In this document: positions 18,522 through 27,283 of the stretch, piece by piece
Layout of the letters: each line of letters starts with the position of its first letter
Numbering within the stretch: the first letter of the stretch is position 1
Assembly (NCBI RefSeq): GCF_002088975.1
Contig: NZ_NCST01000076.1
Location: forward strand, 1-32,134
Origin: Henriciella aquimarina
GTDB lineage: Bacteria > Pseudomonadota > Alphaproteobacteria > Caulobacterales > Hyphomonadaceae
Reading direction: 5' to 3'
Length of the DNA stretch: 32,134 bases
The notes under the pieces: model-generated
The model's database searches: none
Seen by the model: only the letters and a program-made list of their open reading frames with translations
What the model was told of the DNA's origin: nothing
Program-made: the position numbers and the translations under genes

Positions 18522-20894
18522 TCATATTGATTGGAATTTTGTGCGGTTTCCTACCGGATTTTCATCCTCAGTAGATTGAAATTCTGGTTCGAATTCCGAC
18601 CGGAAAAATGGAAACCCACGTGGCTTCAGAATGCCAATCAAAGCAGGAACTACCGTCAGCGCCCCAACCATGTTGAAGAGAAGAATGATCGCCAGAAGCA
18701 CGCCCATTTCGGCCTGAAACCTTATTGGTGACAGGAAGTACCAAGGCAACAGGGGCAGAATCATCGTCAATGCTGTTACAATGACAGCGACACCGGACGT
18801 ATTGAATGCTCGCTTTGCGGCTTCTTTGAAATCAAACCCGTGGAGCATCTCGTCCCGAATCCGATCAGCGAGGTAGATGCTGTAATCCACCCCCCTTCCA
18901 AGGCCCAAAGCAGCCAGCGGCAGCGTATTGAGGTTCATGCCTACATCCATAAGCGTCATGACGCTCATGGTAATATAATGGGATGTCGTCAGCACAAGGA
19001 TGATCGTTGCCGCAATGGCCGGAGACCGGTAGAGCCAGAGCAGATTGAACGCAATCACGATTATGATCGCAACCAGGAGCAGATTCTCCTTGTGTTCAAC
19101 CTCATCATTGGCGGCCTTGATGAGACCGACTTGGCCACCGGCATATTGGACTCGTGGCTCATCTTCCTCGAAAGCGTATTCATCTGAAAACTGGTCGCCC
19201 GCCGCCTGCAGGGCATTCACCGTGTCCGCACTGTGTTCACTCGTATAGATCGCGAGCTTGCCGATGCTCCATTCGGAATTCGTGTATGCGGCAAAGTCTC
19301 CCGGCTCGCCGCCGGAACGAAACATGTAGATGTTCAGACCGATCTCGTCCTCGGTATCCGGAACGATCTGATAGGAGGGGTCGCCCTCCCAGAGCACCAT
19401 GTTGATATTCTTGACAATTGGGACCAGGCTTTGCGCCCGGGTTGCGACAGGGACACGCTCGTAGACGTAGCGATCGAAAGCCTCGATCTGATGATATACT
19501 CTCGGATCCAGCATGATTTCCCCGTCTCCGGAAAAGTACGCCTGCATCACATCCGTGCCGACCCTGTCGAAACTTGAGTTTATCCTGCGAACATCGTTGT
19601 TGTATTCGGAATCCTGCCAAAGAATGGGGCTTCCTTCGGCGTCGCCTATCTTCAGGCCTTGCGAGACCACGACCCCCCCCAGTAGGGCGATCAGGAATGC
19701 CGGCATGAAGACGAAGCGTGAGGCGCGCAGCCCAAATATCCTTGCGAGCACACCTTGCCCCGGCAGGGTCGTGCGAAACGATTTCGGCTTGCGAAGGATA
19801 GCCATGAAGGCAGCTGCGACAATAATTCCAGGCGTCAGCGTCAACAGCCAGAACGTACAGATGAACGCCAGAGACTGTATACTTGGAATTGCAACAAGTG
19901 CCAGAACCGCAAAACCGGCCGCATCCGTAATGACTGCAGCAGTACTCGGAAACAGAAGCCGCTTAAGCCCTTCCCCGACCGAGCCCCTCATGGATGGATA
20001 ATTCTCGACCTCATCGAACACTCGTGAGACGAACTGAACCGAATGCGACAGAACGGTCGCAAATACAAAAAACGGAAGCAGCAGCAGAAGCGGATCAAGA
20101 TTGTACCCAACCGCTCCAATGGCACCAAATCCCCAGATCGTGACGGCAAACGCCACCAGCATGGGAACGGCAACTCCGATCCAGCACCGGAAGTAGATAT
20201 AAAGCACGACCGCAATGGCCAGTATAGAAGCTGCAAAGACCAGCAGCATATGAGGCAGATACTTCTTCACGGTACCGAGCAGAACCGGCCTCCCGACGAC
20301 CGAAATGACAACATCCTCCTCGGCAAACTGCGCTTTCAGATCGTCTACGAATGAAATGAATTGTCTTGTATCGATGTCTTCCGACAACTCGGCCGAAATC
20401 ATCATTGCCGTTTCATCAAGCGACACCAGCCCCCCGAGGAACTGGCTGCGCACCATCTGCTTGAACTGCGTCATACCCGCTTCGTCCGACGGCAATTCCG
20501 GCCACATGAGCGGATGGACAAGGATCTGGCCTTCACGGCCGGAAACAGACCGCGTCTTTCGCAGATTGGCCGCCTCGAAAAGAGGCCTCACATTTGAATC
20601 GTGAAAGTAGATTTCATCGGAAATTTCCCGATAGATTTCCAGAAAGTCGCTATTGTAGATGTCACCGGATGTACTCCGCACCTCAATCAGTACATTGTTG
20701 ACACCACCGAACTGATCACTGAATTCCTTGTACAGATCAACATTCGGGTGATTGGCCGGCAGCATGTCCTCAAGGACGACCTTCAGAGAGACGCCCGTGG
20801 CTCCGAAATACCCGGCCACCGATGTCACGATCAGGGCCAGCACCAGGATGAAACGAGGAAACCTGACAACGATATCGGAGATAAATTTTACCAC
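18522..20894 (-). CDS. RND/MMPL-family permease
   Basis: This large inner-membrane protein of the RND superfamily (MMPL/HpnN-like) has two repeated halves, each with one membrane span, a periplasmic domain and a bundle of five spans. The first span is FILVLALIVTSVAGYFG. The second half shows LGLGRGVDYSIYLADRIRD, the charged membrane motif of proton-driven RND transporters, followed by TALTMILPLLPW. The start is uncertain: GTG at 20894 gives 790 residues and a normal N-terminus, while a TTG at 20969 would overlap the preceding gene but has no ribosome site. Its neighbours suggest transport of a hydrophobic substrate or lipid across the periplasm. Direction and cargo are unknown. Confidence 0.85.
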   Translation of the reverse strand: MVKFISDIVVRFPRFILVLALIVTSVAGYFGATGVSLKVVLEDMLPANHPNVDLYKEFSDQFGGVNNVLIEVRSTSGDIYNSDFLEIYREISDEIYFHDSNVRPLFEAANLRKTRSVSGREGQILVHPLMWPELPSDEAGMTQFKQMVRSQFLGGLVSLDETAMMISAELSEDIDTRQFISFVDDLKAQFAEEDVVISVVGRPVLLGTVKKYLPHMLLVFAASILAIAVVLYIYFRCWIGVAVPMLVAFAVTIWGFGAIGAVGYNLDPLLLLLPFFVFATVLSHSVQFVSRVFDEVENYPSMRGSVGEGLKRLLFPSTAAVITDAAGFAVLALVAIPSIQSLAFICTFWLLTLTPGIIVAAAFMAILRKPKSFRTTLPGQGVLARIFGLRASRFVFMPAFLIALLGGVVVSQGLKIGDAEGSPILWQDSEYNNDVRRINSSFDRVGTDVMQAYFSGDGEIMLDPRVYHQIEAFDRYVYERVPVATRAQSLVPIVKNINMVLWEGDPSYQIVPDTEDEIGLNIYMFRSGGEPGDFAAYTNSEWSIGKLAIYTSEHSADTVNALQAAGDQFSDEYAFEEDEPRVQYAGGQVGLIKAANDEVEHKENLLLVAIIIVIAFNLLWLYRSPAIAATIILVLTTSHYITMSVMTLMDVGMNLNTLPLAALGLGRGVDYSIYLADRIRDEMLHGFDFKEAAKRAFNTSGVAVIVTALTMILPLLPWYFLSPIRFQAEMGVLLAIILLFNMVGALTVVPALIGILKPRGFPFFRSEFEPEFQSTEDENPVGNRTKFQSI

Positions 20895-20940
20895 AACAAT
20901 AAACCCTAGATACTTGGAGATGGAGACGCAGCGTGTCTGC

Positions 20941-22017
20941 TCACCAGCGAACCATTTGATGGGCGACAAGCCGGGCAGGTTCCACTGTCAGAAGAGCCCC
21001 GCTTGATCCGACCACGATGTAATTTCCATTTTTGTCGACCGCGGAGACGCCGCCGTACCAGCGAAACCCGGGCAAGCTCTCAATCGGCGCAAGATGCGAG
21101 TCCGGAGCACCGGCCACAAGCCTCAACACCCCGCCCTGCCCGACGGCCAACCCATCGCCGGACGGCTGAAGACTGAGATCGAAAAGATGCTCCTCTGTTC
21201 CGGAATTCACGTTTTCGATCTGAAGCGAAAGTTCCTCACCTGTTTCCAGAGCGCTTCCGGGCAACTCGGACACCTTGACCAGAGCCCCCCCCAACCCGAC
21301 CGCCATCGCGTGGTTGCCCCACGTGGCGACGGACGTATAGGTGACAGAGGATTCACCTCCACCCAGAACGCTCCAGTGCGACCCGTTGTCGGTGGACGTG
21401 GCGACAACACCAAATTCCCCGACCAGGATCAGACGGCCGTTCTCGAAGCGGGCAATCCCGTTAAGCCGGGGCAGATCCCTTCCCTGGAAGTCCGTCAGGG
21501 ACTGACGGACCCAGGTGTCACCGCCATCCGCCGTGTACAGAATTGTACCTTCATGGCCGACGACCCATGCGGTCCGGGCATCCAGGCAATAGATGTCGCG
21601 GAGATTTGTGTGTGCTTCCGTGTGAGACACTGTCCAGGACACGCCTCCGTCTTCGGACTTCAGGATGCGGCCGCGACTGGTCACCGCAAAACCTGTCAGC
21701 TCATCGGAAAAATCGATGCGCCGGATCAAGTCGGTATAGGGAATTTCTATTTTTCTCCAGCTTTCACCACCATCCTCGGTCTTCAGGATTGTGCCGTAGT
21801 AGCCCCCCGCCCAGCCTGTTGATTCATCCTGAAAATCCACTGCGAACAAATTGTCGGGCACCAGCCGCACCCGCCCGCTTCCCGCAAAATCAATATTGGA
21901 AGACAGCAAGCCGCCGTCCTCATCCGCCTGCGGCGCGGCAGACATCGGGCTGAACAAAACAAAAGGCAGGACACAGATGCTCAAAAAAGCCAATTCCCGC
22001 AGAGATACGAGCCTCAT
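20941..22017 (-). CDS. YCF48/Hcf136-like beta-propeller exported protein
   Basis: The chosen ATG at 22017 has a GGGGGGG-CAAGAG leader and starts a signal peptide (LAFLSICVLPFVLFSPMSA), giving 358 residues. The mature part has at least four BNR/YCF48-type blades, each with a W or F-A/V-V-G turn and a TxDGGxxW motif: KTEDGGESW, KSEDGGVSW, YTADGGDTW and STDNGSHW. In plants and cyanobacteria the family assembles photosystem II; in heterotrophs its function is unknown. It often sits beside RND/MMPL, DUF1302 and DUF1329 genes, as here. It is probably a periplasmic partner of the permease. Confidence 0.85.
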   Translation of the reverse strand: MRLVSLRELAFLSICVLPFVLFSPMSAAPQADEDGGLLSSNIDFAGSGRVRLVPDNLFAVDFQDESTGWAGGYYGTILKTEDGGESWRKIEIPYTDLIRRIDFSDELTGFAVTSRGRILKSEDGGVSWTVSHTEAHTNLRDIYCLDARTAWVVGHEGTILYTADGGDTWVRQSLTDFQGRDLPRLNGIARFENGRLILVGEFGVVATSTDNGSHWSVLGGGESSVTYTSVATWGNHAMAVGLGGALVKVSELPGSALETGEELSLQIENVNSGTEEHLFDLSLQPSGDGLAVGQGGVLRLVAGAPDSHLAPIESLPGFRWYGGVSAVDKNGNYIVVGSSGALLTVEPARLVAHQMVRW

Positions 22018-22087
22018 CTCTTGCCCCCCCCCAAGACTATAATTCAACGCACGAAAACCGAACATGGGCCGAGACCTATTTCTCGCG

Positions 22088-22870
22088 TCAACCGACCCCC
22101 AATCCGCCATCCGACAATACAGTCGTGCCTGTCATGTATTTTGACGACTCCCGGCAAGCGAGCATCGCATACAACGGAACGTGATCTTCAGGCTCCGCCG
22201 CATATCCCAGCGGCGTCATGCCTTCGAGCAGCGGACCGATGCCTGGGATCTCTGACATGCGGGCCCCAGCATGCTGAGAAGAGGGGCTACCAGACAAATT
22301 CGTAATCGTCCCCCCAGGCGCCACGCCGTTTACGCGAACGTCTGGTGCAACCTCTTTGGCAAGCTGCTTGATCAGGCCAATAACAGCATGCTTCGATGCA
22401 ACATAAATGGGACCACCGCCACCCGTGAAAAAGCTCGAAGTCGATGCGGTGAAAATCATTGCACCTTTTGACTTCCTCAGCGCAGGCAGACACGCATAAG
22501 CGCCGAGCGCATAACCTTTAACGTTAATGCCGAAGAGATCATCGCAAATACTCTCAATCAGGTCTGCTGGCTGCTGCTCCAGAGGCGTGATAAAGTCCCA
22601 GACGCCAGCGTTTCCGATGAACGTATCAAGACGCCCGAAACGCTCCTCAGTCTGCGCAACCGCTTTTTGATTATCCTTCAAATTGCGTACATCACCAACA
22701 ATCGTAGCAACCTGCCCGCCGAATTCGTCGCGCAACGAATCTGCCTGTTCATCACTGATGCACATCACACAAAGTCGAGCACCCTCACTTGCGAAATGGC
22801 GAACGATGGCGCGACCGATGCCAGTTGCACCGCCCGTTATAAGCACTGCGTTTCCCTGAAGATTGGGCAT
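22088..22870 (-). CDS. bphB: cis-2,3-dihydrodiol dehydrogenase
   Basis: This NAD-dependent short-chain dehydrogenase oxidises the cis-dihydrodiol to the catechol. The 260 residues carry the cofactor motif TGGATGIGR (12-20), NAG at 87-89, N116, S143 and Y156-x-x-x-K160. The active-site text NVKGY and GGGPIYVASKHA resembles BphB/TodD/CumB dehydrogenases rather than general SDRs. It is somewhat shorter at the C-terminus than the LB400 enzyme (about 277). The ATG has GGAGG 8 bp upstream. It is 11 kb from the dioxygenase genes and heads the envelope module; the shared promoter block suggests it is expressed together with them. Confidence 0.92.
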   Translation of the reverse strand: MPNLQGNAVLITGGATGIGRAIVRHFASEGARLCVMCISDEQADSLRDEFGGQVATIVGDVRNLKDNQKAVAQTEERFGRLDTFIGNAGVWDFITPLEQQPADLIESICDDLFGINVKGYALGAYACLPALRKSKGAMIFTASTSSFFTGGGGPIYVASKHAVIGLIKQLAKEVAPDVRVNGVAPGGTITNLSGSPSSQHAGARMSEIPGIGPLLEGMTPLGYAAEPEDHVPLYAMLACRESSKYMTGTTVLSDGGLGVG

Positions 22871-22925
22871 GATGTTTCTCCTCCCGATTGATCGTCATGT
22901 GGCTCGAAGACTCGCCGCAGACGTT

Positions 22926-22969
22926 TTGTTCTTTTTTTTATAAAAAATTATTTTTTTGCGTAAGTCAAC
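22926..22969 (-). promoter_or_regulatory. Promoter/operator block B upstream of bphB
   Basis: On the minus strand TTGACT (22968-22963) is followed after 18 bp by TTTATA (22944-22939), leaving a leader of about 60 bases before bphB. The block matches block A (11683-11725): TTGTTC, a 16 bp T/A stretch of equal length with 13 matches, then TTATTTTTTT, a 5-6 bp variable piece and GTCAAC, read on the plus strand. Confidence 0.65.
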
Positions 22970-23159
22970 CGAAATCTGCGAGAAGTCCGCTTTCCAGCGA
23001 CATCATTGCTCCGCATGAACTTTTCACGTGGCTTCAGACGATTGAGCCCGCGCTGGTTTCCGCAAGATCGACCGCGTCAGCACAGACTTCAGCCGCCAAA
23101 CAGACAGTATTGGCAGCTGTGCCCCAGCCTGCTTCACCGCATAGGAAAATCGCGAATTT
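22970..23159. other. Intergenic segment between the bphB promoter and the IclR gene
   Basis: No gene is assigned. A 41-codon open stretch follows the IclR stop in the same minus-strand frame, but it has no start or ribosome site and the IclR protein already ends normally. No strong terminator was seen, so readthrough from the IclR gene into bphB cannot be excluded. Confidence 0.4.
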
Positions 23160-23906
23160 CTAGTACAGTAGCCTGCTGATTTCCTCGGAAGCTTTCTGCA
23201 AATCCAGCAATCGGGCCGGTCGATCTCGCTCCAGGAGTTCCTGCGTACGTGCAGAAACTGATAGTCCGGCAATTGTCCGGCCCTTTGGATCGACGACCGG
23301 AACGGCTAGGCAGAACAGGGTGTCCTCTATCTCTCCGCAATCAACCGAGTGCCCGGATTTGCGGACACCCCCGATTTCTTTTGCTAGTGCGTGCGGATCG
23401 GTGATGGTGTTTTTTGTCAGTGACGGGAAAGCACCTTCAGATAGATATTTATCCAGTTCCGTACTGCTCAGCCCGGCAAGCAACACTTTCCCAATCCCGG
23501 AACAATATGCCTCAAGTTGGTGACTCTCTCGCGTGAACACGGCTTCTCCTTCCGGCTCAGACTTGGTGAGGTAAGTGACCATGTCCTGTTCGAAAATCCC
23601 GAGATGCGAGACCATGCCGACTGCTTTCGCCAGAGCTGAAACAACAGGACGGCCCACCTCCCCCAATCGACGGGAGAAATCAGCCTGATCGAACACTTCC
23701 AGCAGCATCGTTCCGGGTAAGAGGCTGCCATTCCGATCACGGAAAATCAGCCCATGCCGCGCAAGAGCTGCGAGATGCCGATAGGCCGTTGCCCTGGGCA
23801 GGCAGCACTTTTCGGCAAGTTGCAGAGCCGTTGCTTCATTCGGACACGTCAGCAACTCGGTGAGGAGTAACAGGGTTTTGTCCAATGATTTTGAGCCTTC
23901 GACCAT
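23160..23906 (-). CDS. IclR-family transcriptional regulator
   Basis: The 248-residue protein has an N-terminal winged helix-turn-helix (about residues 5-65, with ATALQLAEKCCLPRATAYRHL) and a GAF-like effector domain. The latter includes AYCSGIGKVLLAGLS and GEIEDTLFCLAVPV with the conserved late segment IAGLSVSA. The ATG at 23906 has GAGGTGG just upstream; the frame is open 23 codons further but those residues lack family character. It is divergent from the hydratase operon, the usual position for IclR regulators of aromatic-acid and lower meta-pathway genes, and probably controls that operon through the palindrome at 23927-23943. Confidence 0.9.
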   Translation of the reverse strand: MVEGSKSLDKTLLLLTELLTCPNEATALQLAEKCCLPRATAYRHLAALARHGLIFRDRNGSLLPGTMLLEVFDQADFSRRLGEVGRPVVSALAKAVGMVSHLGIFEQDMVTYLTKSEPEGEAVFTRESHQLEAYCSGIGKVLLAGLSSTELDKYLSEGAFPSLTKNTITDPHALAKEIGGVRKSGHSVDCGEIEDTLFCLAVPVVDPKGRTIAGLSVSARTQELLERDRPARLLDLQKASEEISRLLY

Positions 23907-23926
23907 AGACCACCTCACATAGCACT

Positions 23927-23943
23927 TTCCCACATTATGGGAA
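23927..23943. promoter_or_regulatory. Palindrome, candidate IclR operator
   Basis: TTCCCA-CATTA-TGGGAA is a perfect 6 bp inverted repeat with a 5 bp spacer in the 121 bp gap between the divergent IclR gene and the hydratase operon. Size and position suit IclR-family operators, which are often about 15-17 bp palindromes of the TGGAA/TTCCA kind. Confidence 0.55.
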
Positions 23944-24027
23944 TCATCAAGTCGTCGCAACTTGCCATTTTTCACAGCACAAACTCATAGGGGACCGAGC
24001 ATTATCAAAATTGCCGGAGAGTATTTT

Positions 24028-24813
24028 GTGAAACGAGACATGTATCAGGCGGCGGCAGACCTTCTGTTCGAAGCTCATCAGACCGGAAAATTCATCGCCC
24101 CCCTACGCGAAACCATCGGCCTCTCTGTCGAGGCAGGCTACGCCGTACAGGCGATCAACACCGAGCGCTGGCTCAAACAGGGCCGTCGGATTGTGGGCCG
24201 TAAGATCGGGCTGACATCGGCAGCCGTACAGGCGCAGTTGGGGGTCGATCAGCCAGACTTCGGTGTCCTCTTTGCGGACATGGAATATCCGGATGGCGCC
24301 GAACTGCCCATCTCAGACCTGCAGCAGCCGAAGGCCGAAGCGGAAATCGCCCTTATCCTCAAACATGATATCGACCAGCCGGACATTACACAGGCTGAAC
24401 TGATCCGGGCGGTCGACCATGTCCTGCCCGCCATCGAAATCGTTGGAAGCCGGATCAGCAACTGGGACATCAGGATTTCAGACACAATTGCGGACAATGC
24501 TTCGTCCGGTCTTTACGTTCTTGGTGGTTCAGCCCGCACGCTGACAGGTGTCGACCTTGCAGAGGCCAGCATGGTTCTCAAACGCAACAGCCGCCCTGTC
24601 TCGTATGGTGCGGGTATCGCCTGCCTGGGTCATCCGCTGAACGCTGCCGTGTGGCTGGCGCGCACATGCGCCCAGCGCGGCGAAGGCCTGAAAGCCGGCG
24701 ATGTGGTCCTGACCGGCGCGCTCGGACCGATGGTGGAGATCGCCGCGGGCGATGCCTTCGAAGCAACCATTTCCGGACTGGGAAGCGTTCGTTTCACAGT
24801 CAGCACAAACTAG
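24028..24813 (+). CDS. bphH: 2-oxopent-4-enoate (2-hydroxypenta-2,4-dienoate) hydratase
   Basis: This enzyme adds water to 2-hydroxypenta-2,4-dienoate to give 4-hydroxy-2-oxovalerate. The GTG at 24028 is chosen because GGAGAG lies 6 bp upstream and it gives 261 residues, the normal length; a longer frame from 23962 would run into the regulatory gap. Family marks are TPIAPLR-like [19 protein letters not shown], the metal-site segment [10 protein letters not shown] (acidic residues of the family), [26 protein letters not shown] and the closing [10 protein letters not shown]. It is the first gene of a compact operon and is followed by the dehydrogenase after 14 bp. Confidence 0.93.
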   Translation: MKRDMYQAAADLLFEAHQTGKFIAPLRETIGLSVEAGYAVQAINTERWLKQGRRIVGRKIGLTSAAVQAQLGVDQPDFGVLFADMEYPDGAELPISDLQQPKAEAEIALILKHDIDQPDITQAELIRAVDHVLPAIEIVGSRISNWDIRISDTIADNASSGLYVLGGSARTLTGVDLAEASMVLKRNSRPVSYGAGIACLGHPLNAAVWLARTCAQRGEGLKAGDVVLTGALGPMVEIAAGDAFEATISGLGSVRFTVSTN

Positions 24814-24827
24814 AAAGGGCAACCACC

Positions 24828-25781
24828 ATGGCCGAACAGGAAGAAAAGGTCAAATGCGCGATCATCGGGTCCGGCAATATCGGCACGGATCTCATCATGA
24901 AGATCAAACGCCGGTCGAAACTTCTGGAAATCGTCGCGCTGGTCGGGATCGATCCGGAATCGGATGGTTTGAAGCGTGCTGCGCGAATGGGTATTGCAAC
25001 AACTGCTGAAGGCATAGATGGCTTTGTGAAGATGCCGGAATTCAAGGACGTCGTCTTCGTCTTCGATGCGACTTCCGCCGGCGCTCATGCCAGACACAAT
25101 GAAGTACTGCGTGAGCACGGCAAGCGTGTGATAGATTTGACGCCTGCCGCAATCGGCCCGTTTGTGATCCCGTCGGTGAATCTCGACGACCATCTCAATG
25201 AACCAAATATCAATATGGTGACTTGCGGCGGCCAGGCGACGATCCCGATCGTTGCCGCGGTAAACAGGGTCTCGCCGGTTCGCTATGCAGAGATCGTCGC
25301 CTCCATTGCGTCAAAATCGGCCGGCCCCGGCACACGGGCGAATATTGACGAGTTCACTGAAACGACCTCCCACGCAATCGAGAAAGTCGGCGGCGCAGAG
25401 CGCGGCAAGGCCATAATCATTCTGAACCCGGCGGAACCGCCACTCATGATGCGTGATACGGTCTACTGCCTCTGCGACGATGAAGATGAGGACGCCATCC
25501 GGGCTTCGATCCAGCATACGATCGATGAAGTGAGCAGCTTTGTTCCCGGCTACCGCCTCAAGCAATCCGTTCAGTTCGAACGGTTCGGAAACAATCGCCC
25601 ACTCTACCTGCCGGATCAGGACATGGAATTCACCGGCCTCAAAGTTTCTGTCTTCCTCGAAGTAGAAGGCGCAGCCCATTATCTGCCCGCCTATGCCGGT
25701 AATCTCGACATCATGACATCCGCTGCGGTTCAGGCTGCAGAACGGATTGTGTCACTCAGTCAGAAGGAGACAGCGGCATGA
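24828..25781 (+). CDS. bphJ: Acylating acetaldehyde dehydrogenase
   Basis: This NAD- and CoA-dependent enzyme converts acetaldehyde (or propionaldehyde) from the aldolase to acetyl-CoA (or propionyl-CoA). The 317 residues hold the Rossmann motif [10 protein letters not shown] (12-21), the catalytic cysteine C133 in [11 protein letters not shown], and [19 protein letters not shown] in the central domain. It works in a complex with the aldolase, channelling the aldehyde. The ATG at 24828 follows AAAGGG and lies just after the hydratase. Its stop overlaps the aldolase start as ATGA, matching the tight coupling of the two subunits. Confidence 0.95.
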   Translation: MAEQEEKVKCAIIGSGNIGTDLIMKIKRRSKLLEIVALVGIDPESDGLKRAARMGIATTAEGIDGFVKMPEFKDVVFVFDATSAGAHARHNEVLREHGKRVIDLTPAAIGPFVIPSVNLDDHLNEPNINMVTCGGQATIPIVAAVNRVSPVRYAEIVASIASKSAGPGTRANIDEFTETTSHAIEKVGGAERGKAIIILNPAEPPLMMRDTVYCLCDDEDEDAIRASIQHTIDEVSSFVPGYRLKQSVQFERFGNNRPLYLPDQDMEFTGLKVSVFLEVEGAAHYLPAYAGNLDIMTSAAVQAAERIVSLSQKETAA

Positions 25782-26818
25782 CAACACCCCCGAAACTCTA
25801 CATCCAGGATGTGACGTTGCGCGATGGTATGCATGCAGTGCGTCACCAATACGATATCGAGCACGTCAAGACAATCGCAAAGGCTCTGGATCAGGCCGGT
25901 GTCGATGCCATCGAGATTGCACATGGCGATGGTCTGGCGGGCTCCAGTGTGAATTATGGCTTCGGCAAGACAACTGACTGGAAATGGATCGAAGCCGTTG
26001 CCGAAGTGGTTGAGAATGCCGTGGTCACAACATTGCTCCTGCCGGGTATCGGTACAATCACCGAACTCAAACGTGCTTACGATCTTGGAGTTCGCTCCGT
26101 ACGAGTGGCAACACATTGCACGGAAGCGGATGTTTCGAAGCAACACATCGCCTATGCGCGTGAGCTTGGGATGGATGTTTCCGGCTTCCTAATGATGAGC
26201 CACATGGCAGAGCCGAATCAGTTGGCACAACAGGCAAAACTCATGGAAGAGTATGGCGCCCTCTGCGTCTATGTGACCGACTCCGGGGGTGCCATGAACA
26301 TGGATGATGTCGCAGCTCGCCTCGAAGCGTATGACAAAGTTCTCAAGCCCGAAACGCAACGCGGCATTCACGCCCACCACAACCTATCCTTTGGTGTCGC
26401 AAACTCCGTCGTCGCTGTTCAGCACGGTGCGATCCGGGTTGACGCCTCTCTGGCGGGCATGGGCGCAGGTGCCGGCAATGCCCCACTGGAAGTGTTCATC
26501 GCGGCGGCCGACAAATATGGCTGGGAGCACGGATGCGATCTTTTCCAGCTGATGGATGCCGCTGAAAATCTCGTCCGTCCCCTGCAGGACCGCCCGGTCC
26601 AGGTGGATCGTGAAACGTTGTCGCTCGGCTATGCGGGTGTCTATTCCTCCTTCCTGCGGCATGCGGAGAAAGCCTCTCTGGACTACGGAATCGACGTCCG
26701 CACTATCCTTATGGAGCTTGGAAGGCGCCGCATGGTCGGTGGCCAGGAAGACATGATTGTCGATGTGGCCCTCGATCTGATGAAGACGAGAACAGAAGAA
26801 CTGCAGCGACGACAATAA
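25778..26818 (+). CDS. bphI: 4-hydroxy-2-oxovalerate aldolase
   Basis: This divalent-metal-dependent class II aldolase splits 4-hydroxy-2-oxovalerate to pyruvate and acetaldehyde. The 346 residues begin with the HMGL-type barrel motif [10 protein letters not shown] (R15, D16, H19). The metal ligands are D16, H198 and H200 (GIHAHHN), which align with D18, H200 and H202 of DmpG. The C-terminal communication domain that contacts the dehydrogenase is present ([14 protein letters not shown] and [11 protein letters not shown]). The gene ends 45 bp before the IS3 element. The operon has no terminator visible, and genes that once followed may have been displaced by the insertion. Confidence 0.95.
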   Translation: MTTPPKLYIQDVTLRDGMHAVRHQYDIEHVKTIAKALDQAGVDAIEIAHGDGLAGSSVNYGFGKTTDWKWIEAVAEVVENAVVTTLLLPGIGTITELKRAYDLGVRSVRVATHCTEADVSKQHIAYARELGMDVSGFLMMSHMAEPNQLAQQAKLMEEYGALCVYVTDSGGAMNMDDVAARLEAYDKVLKPETQRGIHAHHNLSFGVANSVVAVQHGAIRVDASLAGMGAGAGNAPLEVFIAAADKYGWEHGCDLFQLMDAAENLVRPLQDRPVQVDRETLSLGYAGVYSSFLRHAEKASLDYGIDVRTILMELGRRRMVGGQEDMIVDVALDLMKTRTEELQRRQ

Positions 26819-26911
26819 TCTCAATTGTTCCCCGTCAGTGACCATGAGACAGATCGGTCAAATTGCTTAAGGAGGATTTCTGGCAGATCGTAGCCCGCCA
26901 AGGGAGCGAAG

Positions 26912-27283
26912 ATGAGACAGGAATCTGAGCCGGACGGATCGGCCGAACGACATGTGAAGGAAATCCGCCGGAAGACCCGGCGTAAATTCTCCGCCGAGGA
27001 GAAGATCCGTATTGTGCTGGAAGGCCTGCGCGGAGAGTATTCGATTGCCGAACTGTGCCGGCGTGAGGGGATCGCCCAGGGGCTGTATTACACCTGGTCG
27101 AAGGAGTTCCTGGAAGCTGGCAAGAGGCGACTCTCCGGCGATACGGAACGCCAGGCAACGTCCGGCGAGGTGAGCGACCTGAAGCGCGAGATGCGTGACC
27201 TGAAGGAGGTCGTTGCCGACCTGACACTGGAAAACCGCATCCTCAAAAAAAGCGTGACCGGGGATGGGGAGGATATCGAATGA
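26912..27283 (+). CDS. IS3-family OrfA
   Basis: The 123-residue DNA-binding protein has a helix-turn-helix (KFSAEEKIRIVLEGLRGE, IAELCRREGI) and a C-terminal leucine-zipper-like stretch (LKREMRDLKEVVADLTLENR). It overlaps orfB by 4 bp (ATGA). A run of seven A followed by G at 27245-27252 could allow a -1 frameshift into the orfB frame, which stays open from there, so a fused OrfAB transposase is possible as in many IS3 elements. Confidence 0.9.
   Translation: MRQESEPDGSAERHVKEIRRKTRRKFSAEEKIRIVLEGLRGEYSIAELCRREGIAQGLYYTWSKEFLEAGKRRLSGDTERQATSGEVSDLKREMRDLKEVVADLTLENRILKKSVTGDGEDIE

Noticed and set aside
21094-21822. A 242-codon plus-strand frame opposite the YCF48-like gene
   Set aside because: It is an antisense shadow of a repeat-containing gene, and the minus-strand product has clear blades and a signal peptide.
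23037-23159. Open stretch in frame directly after the IclR stop, considered as evidence of a stop-codon readthrough or a broken longer protein
   Set aside because: The IclR protein already has normal length and a normal C-terminus, and the extension matches nothing I know.
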